From assembly GCF_051233685.1 (NCBI RefSeq), contig NZ_JBAMMY010000021.1, forward strand, positions 1-9,675: a DNA stretch of 9,675 bases, in the 5' to 3' direction. Shown piece by piece: positions 7,604 through 9,675 of the stretch. The translations under genes were made by a program, and so were the position numbers. The notes beneath the pieces are model-generated. The model did not search any database. It had not been told where the DNA came from and worked only from the letters and a program-made list of their open reading frames with translations. The DNA is from RPRI01 sp051233685. GTDB taxonomy: Bacteria > Desulfobacterota > Desulfobacteria > Desulfobacterales > RPRI01. Position 1 is the first letter of the stretch; each line of letters opens with the position of its first letter.

Positions 7604-8362
7604 TTATCGTCGCCGGGGCGGTCTTCGATTTCCCTTCGACTCCTTCTTGAACGGCAGGCGCGGCTCGCCGCCACCTGGTGGCAGAATACTTTTGTTTTCC
7701 GAAGCAACCCATACAAAACGTGACCGGGATTTACTTCCTTTGTATGCAGGAACCCGGAAACGTCGCACATTAAAGTTGCAATTCATCATGACCTGCTCGA
7801 ATTTTTTACTTGCTTCAGCCGACCATACAGCCAGACATCCTTGTTTGCGCAAAGCGAGGCGGCAGGCATAAATTCCTTTGTGGCTGTATAAACGACTGTT
7901 TCCGGAATCGGTCATAGCGCTGGAACCATTATCGATATCTATCAAAATCGCATCGAATCTGTTCCTGGAACCTGAGATAAGCTCGACAATATCTCCTGTT
8001 ATAAGTTCAACCCGTTTGTCTTCAAGCGGCTGCTTGTTGAGTTTTCCAAGATGCTCACGGTTCCATTCAACCACATCGTCCATCAGTTCGCTAACCACGA
8101 CCTGAGCGTTTGGGCTGAGCATGTCAAGAGCTTTGCGCAAGGTATAGCCCATTCCCAGGCCGCCGATTAGTATGCTGGGCGAATTGATATCAGCCAGATG
8201 AGCACAGCCCAGACGTGCCAGCTCCTGTTCAGACTCATTTTGACGACTGTGCATCAAATCCTGACCGTTGATCTGTATCGAAAAATCACAGTCATGCTGA
8301 TAAAGCACCATCTCGCTTCCGCCCGGTGTTTGGGCTGAAGCTATTTTCAATCTCCGGTTCAT
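7604..8362 (-). CDS. spermidine-synthase-like class I methyltransferase-fold protein
   Basis: 252 codons. The Rossmann-fold nucleotide-binding loop is ILIGGLGMGYTLRKAL (64-79), followed by an acidic strand end VVVSELMDDVVEWN (88-101) and the motif DAILIDIDNGSS (137-148), which corresponds to the D-x-x-D/S region of spermidine synthases. The order and spacing match the SpeE-like family. The canonical GGGDGG is replaced by GGLGMG, so aminopropyl transfer to putrescine cannot be assumed; many such proteins are annotated as spermidine synthase without evidence. The C-terminus carries a basic Pro/Gly/Arg tail (residues 228-252, ending RRPPRRR). The start chosen is ATG at 8360-8362, with AGGA about 6 bases upstream. 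A longer in-frame extension to 8590 overlaps the small membrane gene in another frame and has no family similarity. Probably co-transcribed with the membrane protein 44 bp upstream. Cytoplasmic; substrate unknown. Confidence 0.75.
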   Translation of the reverse strand: MNRRLKIASAQTPGGSEMVLYQHDCDFSIQINGQDLMHSRQNESEQELARLGCAHLADINSPSILIGGLGMGYTLRKALDMLSPNAQVVVSELMDDVVEWNREHLGKLNKQPLEDKRVELITGDIVELISGSRNRFDAILIDIDNGSSAMTDSGNSRLYSHKGIYACRLALRKQGCLAVWSAEASKKFEQVMMNCNFNVRRFRVPAYKGSKSRSRFVWVASENKSILPPGGGEPRLPFKKESKGNRRPPRRR

Positions 8363-8406
8363 GCAAAATCCTATCGTTGATAAGTGGCAGGTAAGAGATA
8401 TATCCT

Positions 8407-8613
8407 TTATATTTTTATAATAAAAGGTAAGGCTATCAAAACGATACCCAAAAGAACAAGAATATATACATTGGAAACAAAATATGGAAATACCATTAAA
8501 CCAATGCCGCTGAAAAGTGGAATAATAGCTTTTTGTTTTTTGCCGTAAACAAAAAAGCCCAAACCTATTGATCCCAATACCATTGCCCACATTAAAGTTG
8601 ATGTACTACCCAT
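8407..8613 (-). CDS. small three-helix inner-membrane protein
   Basis: 68 residues, almost entirely hydrophobic. Predicted membrane helices lie at about 5-23, 29-46 and 48-66, with the only strong positive charge in the first loop (YGKKQK, 23-28), so that loop should face the cytoplasm. It resembles a conserved small proteobacterial membrane family that databases often label 'amino acid transport protein'; I know of no evidence for that function. ATG at 8611-8613 has GGA about 9-10 bases upstream. A good promoter lies just upstream (8678-8706), and the methyltransferase-like gene follows after 44 bp, suggesting a two-gene unit. Confidence 0.7.
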   Translation of the reverse strand: MGSTSTLMWAMVLGSIGLGFFVYGKKQKAIIPLFSGIGLMVFPYFVSNVYILVLLGIVLIALPFIIKI

Positions 8614-8677
8614 TTTTAATTTTCCATATCATTTAACGGTATATTCTTAGGATCATAAATGTTATTTTTAATAACTA

Positions 8678-8706
8678 TCTATAAAACATATCAGGCGATA
8701 TATCAA
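8678..8706 (-). promoter_or_regulatory. sigma70-like promoter for the small membrane protein gene
   Basis: On the minus strand TTGATA (8701-8706; 5 of 6 consensus bases) and TATAGA (8678-8683; 4 of 6) are spaced by exactly 17 bases. Transcription would begin near 8671, giving a leader of about 57 bases before the ATG at 8613. It is the best promoter match in the window. Confidence 0.55.
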
Positions 8707-8763
8707 TATGTTAGTATAGTAATCAAGGTCCAATATCTAATCTTGGAGGGATTCCGTTCACTA

Positions 8764-9324
8764 TTATTGTTGAGCAGGACCAAAGGAGCGGATGAAAAGA
8801 TCTTGCAGGGCCTGCCGACCGTCATCAGAGAGGAAGCGGGTTCCCGTGCCGCAAAATGTATCCGAGGTAATAACCGGTTTGCCCTCAACCCATTGGTTGT
8901 TTTCCCATGAAAACCATCCTTTTCTGTCCTGATCATAGACATTCAGCGGCCTGTTAAATAGTTTCGCCAGCTCGACACCCCAACCTGTTCCACCCTTGAC
9001 GGTACTGTCTGCCTGTATCCATCCAACCGCAATAACATGGTAACCGCTGTTAACCATGTGGAAAATAGACTGAATGACTTGCCGGATCTTATCCGTCCGG
9101 GAATAAGTGCGTTTCATCCGCTGAGAAATAATTTCCATACTGACATCGCCTTTTTGCAGCTCTTCCCTGGTCAGTAACCGTATACCCCGGGTGCGTTCGG
9201 CATCATGCCCTTCAAATGATATATTCACCTCATTCATGTTCCATGCCTCGGCAAGTTTTCCGAATTCTGCCTCAGTCCCCTTATGGCCGCCGCTGAACAT
9301 CGTGATTTTTGAAATGTCTGTCAT
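8764..9324 (-). CDS. SLOG/YpsA-like (putative molybdenum carrier type) protein
   Basis: 186 codons. An N-terminal glycine loop after the first strand, ITMFSGGHKGTEAEFGKLAE (7-26), is followed by a central strand YHVIAVGWI (95-103), then VKGGTGWGVELAKLFNRPLNVYDQ (109-132), and a C-terminal FCGTGTRFLSDDGRQALQDLF (157-177). This is the layout of the cpYpsA-related SLOG superfamily: a Rossmann-like fold with a nucleotide/ligand pocket built from the GG loop and the GGT-x-W helix. Some members are annotated as putative molybdenum carriers, and SLOG domains have been proposed to bind nucleotide-derived ligands. What this one binds cannot be read from sequence. ATG at 9322-9324 has an excellent AAGGAG (9331-9336) 6 bases upstream; tandem stops TAA TAG close the gene. 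A terminator hairpin ends only about 30 bases before the ATG, and no clear promoter lies between. Cytoplasmic, no signal peptide. Confidence 0.65.
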   Translation of the reverse strand: MTDISKITMFSGGHKGTEAEFGKLAEAWNMNEVNISFEGHDAERTRGIRLLTREELQKGDVSMEIISQRMKRTYSRTDKIRQVIQSIFHMVNSGYHVIAVGWIQADSTVKGGTGWGVELAKLFNRPLNVYDQDRKGWFSWENNQWVEGKPVITSDTFCGTGTRFLSDDGRQALQDLFIRSFGPAQQ

Positions 9325-9354
9325 TTTTATCTCCTTAATGTATTATGCAGTTAT

Positions 9355-9384
9355 AAAAAAAACACCCCGCCGCTGACCGGCAGG
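9355..9384 (-). terminator. strong intrinsic terminator (or attenuator) upstream of the SLOG-like gene
   Basis: On the minus strand CCTGCCG (9378-9384) pairs with CGGCGGG (9366-9372), with one G-T wobble and a five-base loop. GTG and then eight T residues (9355-9362) follow. The signal works only in the minus direction. It lies after the IS256 end and just before the SLOG-like gene, so it may stop read-through from the element or from whatever preceded it, or act as a leader attenuator of the SLOG-like gene. Confidence 0.7.
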
Positions 9385-9461
9385 ATGAGCATTCAAAGTA
9401 ATACAGCTTTTGCGGATTACAACCGTAACCATCAATTTATTTGATAACAGCATCTGCTTTC

Positions 9462-9489
9462 GGTACTGTCAAGTTTTTTGTGTAAAATT
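9462..9489. repeat. probable IS256-family terminal inverted repeat
   Basis: The sequence GGTACTGTCAAGTTTTTTGT begins at 9462 and runs on as GTAAAATT. Read outward on the minus strand, the element ends ...TTTACACAAAAAACTTGACAGTACC, and the TTTACACAAAA...GACA pattern is characteristic of IS256-family ends. It overlaps the last codons of the transposase, as is common in this family. The mate repeat and target duplication lie outside the window. Confidence 0.55.
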
Positions 9490-9675
9490 TTTATCAGCCA
9501 GTTTTTGAAAGAATGGCAGATTCTTACGCACTTTTCCGATAGGGTTTGATTTCCAGTGTAACTCCATTTTAAGACAGATAAATGCCAGGAGAGTATAGCA
9601 GGCGTTCTCCCCGGCTACGATCTCCATCGGTTTTGTTCTGCGTTTAAATTCTTTGTTAAGGCGTTCAATAATGTT
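9469..9675 (-). CDS. IS256-family (Mutator-type) transposase, C-terminal part, cut by the window edge
   Basis: The minus frame starting at 9675 is open for 68 codons to TGA at 9469-9471. It reads NIIERLNKEFKRRTKPMEIV, then AGENACYTLLAFICLKMEL, and ends KNLPFFQKLADKNFTQKT. The ERLNKEFKRRTKPM block is the signature C-terminal region of IS256/Mutator transposases, containing the last catalytic Glu-bearing helix (…IERLNKEFKRR…). No start codon is in view because the gene enters from the right. The visible part has no frameshift or stop, so the element may be intact. The terminal repeat follows immediately. Confidence 0.85.
   Translation of the reverse strand, partial: NIIERLNKEFKRRTKPMEIVAGENACYTLLAFICLKMELHWKSNPIGKVRKNLPFFQKLADKNFTQKT

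Noticed and set aside
7555..7770. 71-codon minus frame overlapping the end of the methyltransferase-like gene
   Set aside because: Alternative frame of its C-terminal codons; Arg-rich shadow without start signals.
8363..8590. N-terminal extension of the methyltransferase-like frame to an upstream ATG at 8590
   Set aside because: The extra 76 residues overlap the small membrane gene in another frame and are Cys/Phe/Tyr-rich shadow sequence; the ATG at 8362 has a proper Shine-Dalgarno and begins at the family's usual point.
1..9675. CRISPR arrays, tRNA or rRNA genes
   Set aside because: No regularly spaced direct repeats, and no cloverleaf or conserved rRNA sequence was seen on either strand.

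Overview
The window comes from a Gram-negative bacterium, most likely a proteobacterium. It carries an outer-membrane two-partner secretion (TPS) locus, Sec signal peptides, and Shine-Dalgarno sites ahead of most genes. Base composition is moderate, and no marker here fixes genus or class. Every convincing gene lies on the minus strand, so transcription runs from high to low coordinates.

Right edge (about 9380-9675): the last 68 codons of an IS256-family transposase enter from outside the window, followed by a probable IS terminal inverted repeat ending at about 9462. Next come a strong minus-strand intrinsic terminator (9355-9384), a SLOG/YpsA-like gene (8764-9324), and a sigma70-like promoter (8678-8706). 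That promoter serves a 68-aa three-helix membrane protein (8407-8613), followed by a spermidine-synthase-like class I methyltransferase-fold gene (7604-8362). An AT-rich terminator-like hairpin (7511-7541) closes this group.

Main locus (about 7373 down to 194): a three-gene, tightly spaced operon consisting of a TpsB outer-membrane transporter (ShlB/FhaC family), a large TpsA exoprotein with a filamentous-hemagglutinin-type secretion domain and beta-helix repeats, and a secreted WD40-repeat protein that was joined to a caspase-like (peptidase C14) domain. Intergenic gaps are 35 and 22 bp. In the intact state TpsB would export TpsA. The exported WD40-caspase is a candidate partner acting on the same surface or periplasmic system, but that role is inferred.

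The key observation is that all three operon genes are broken as given. tpsB has one extra base in an A-run at 6668-6671. tpsA has one extra base at about 4709-4714. The WD40-caspase gene is joined out of frame at about 655-675, and the stretch that should hold the rest of the second propeller and the caspase His half is absent. The long clean frames beyond each lesion mean the damage is recent, or for the two 1-base lesions, a sequencing or assembly error. The left edge (1-193) has no convincing gene; it may carry the end of another insertion sequence. The locus thus seems to be a decaying TPS/WD40-caspase module flanked by mobile DNA.
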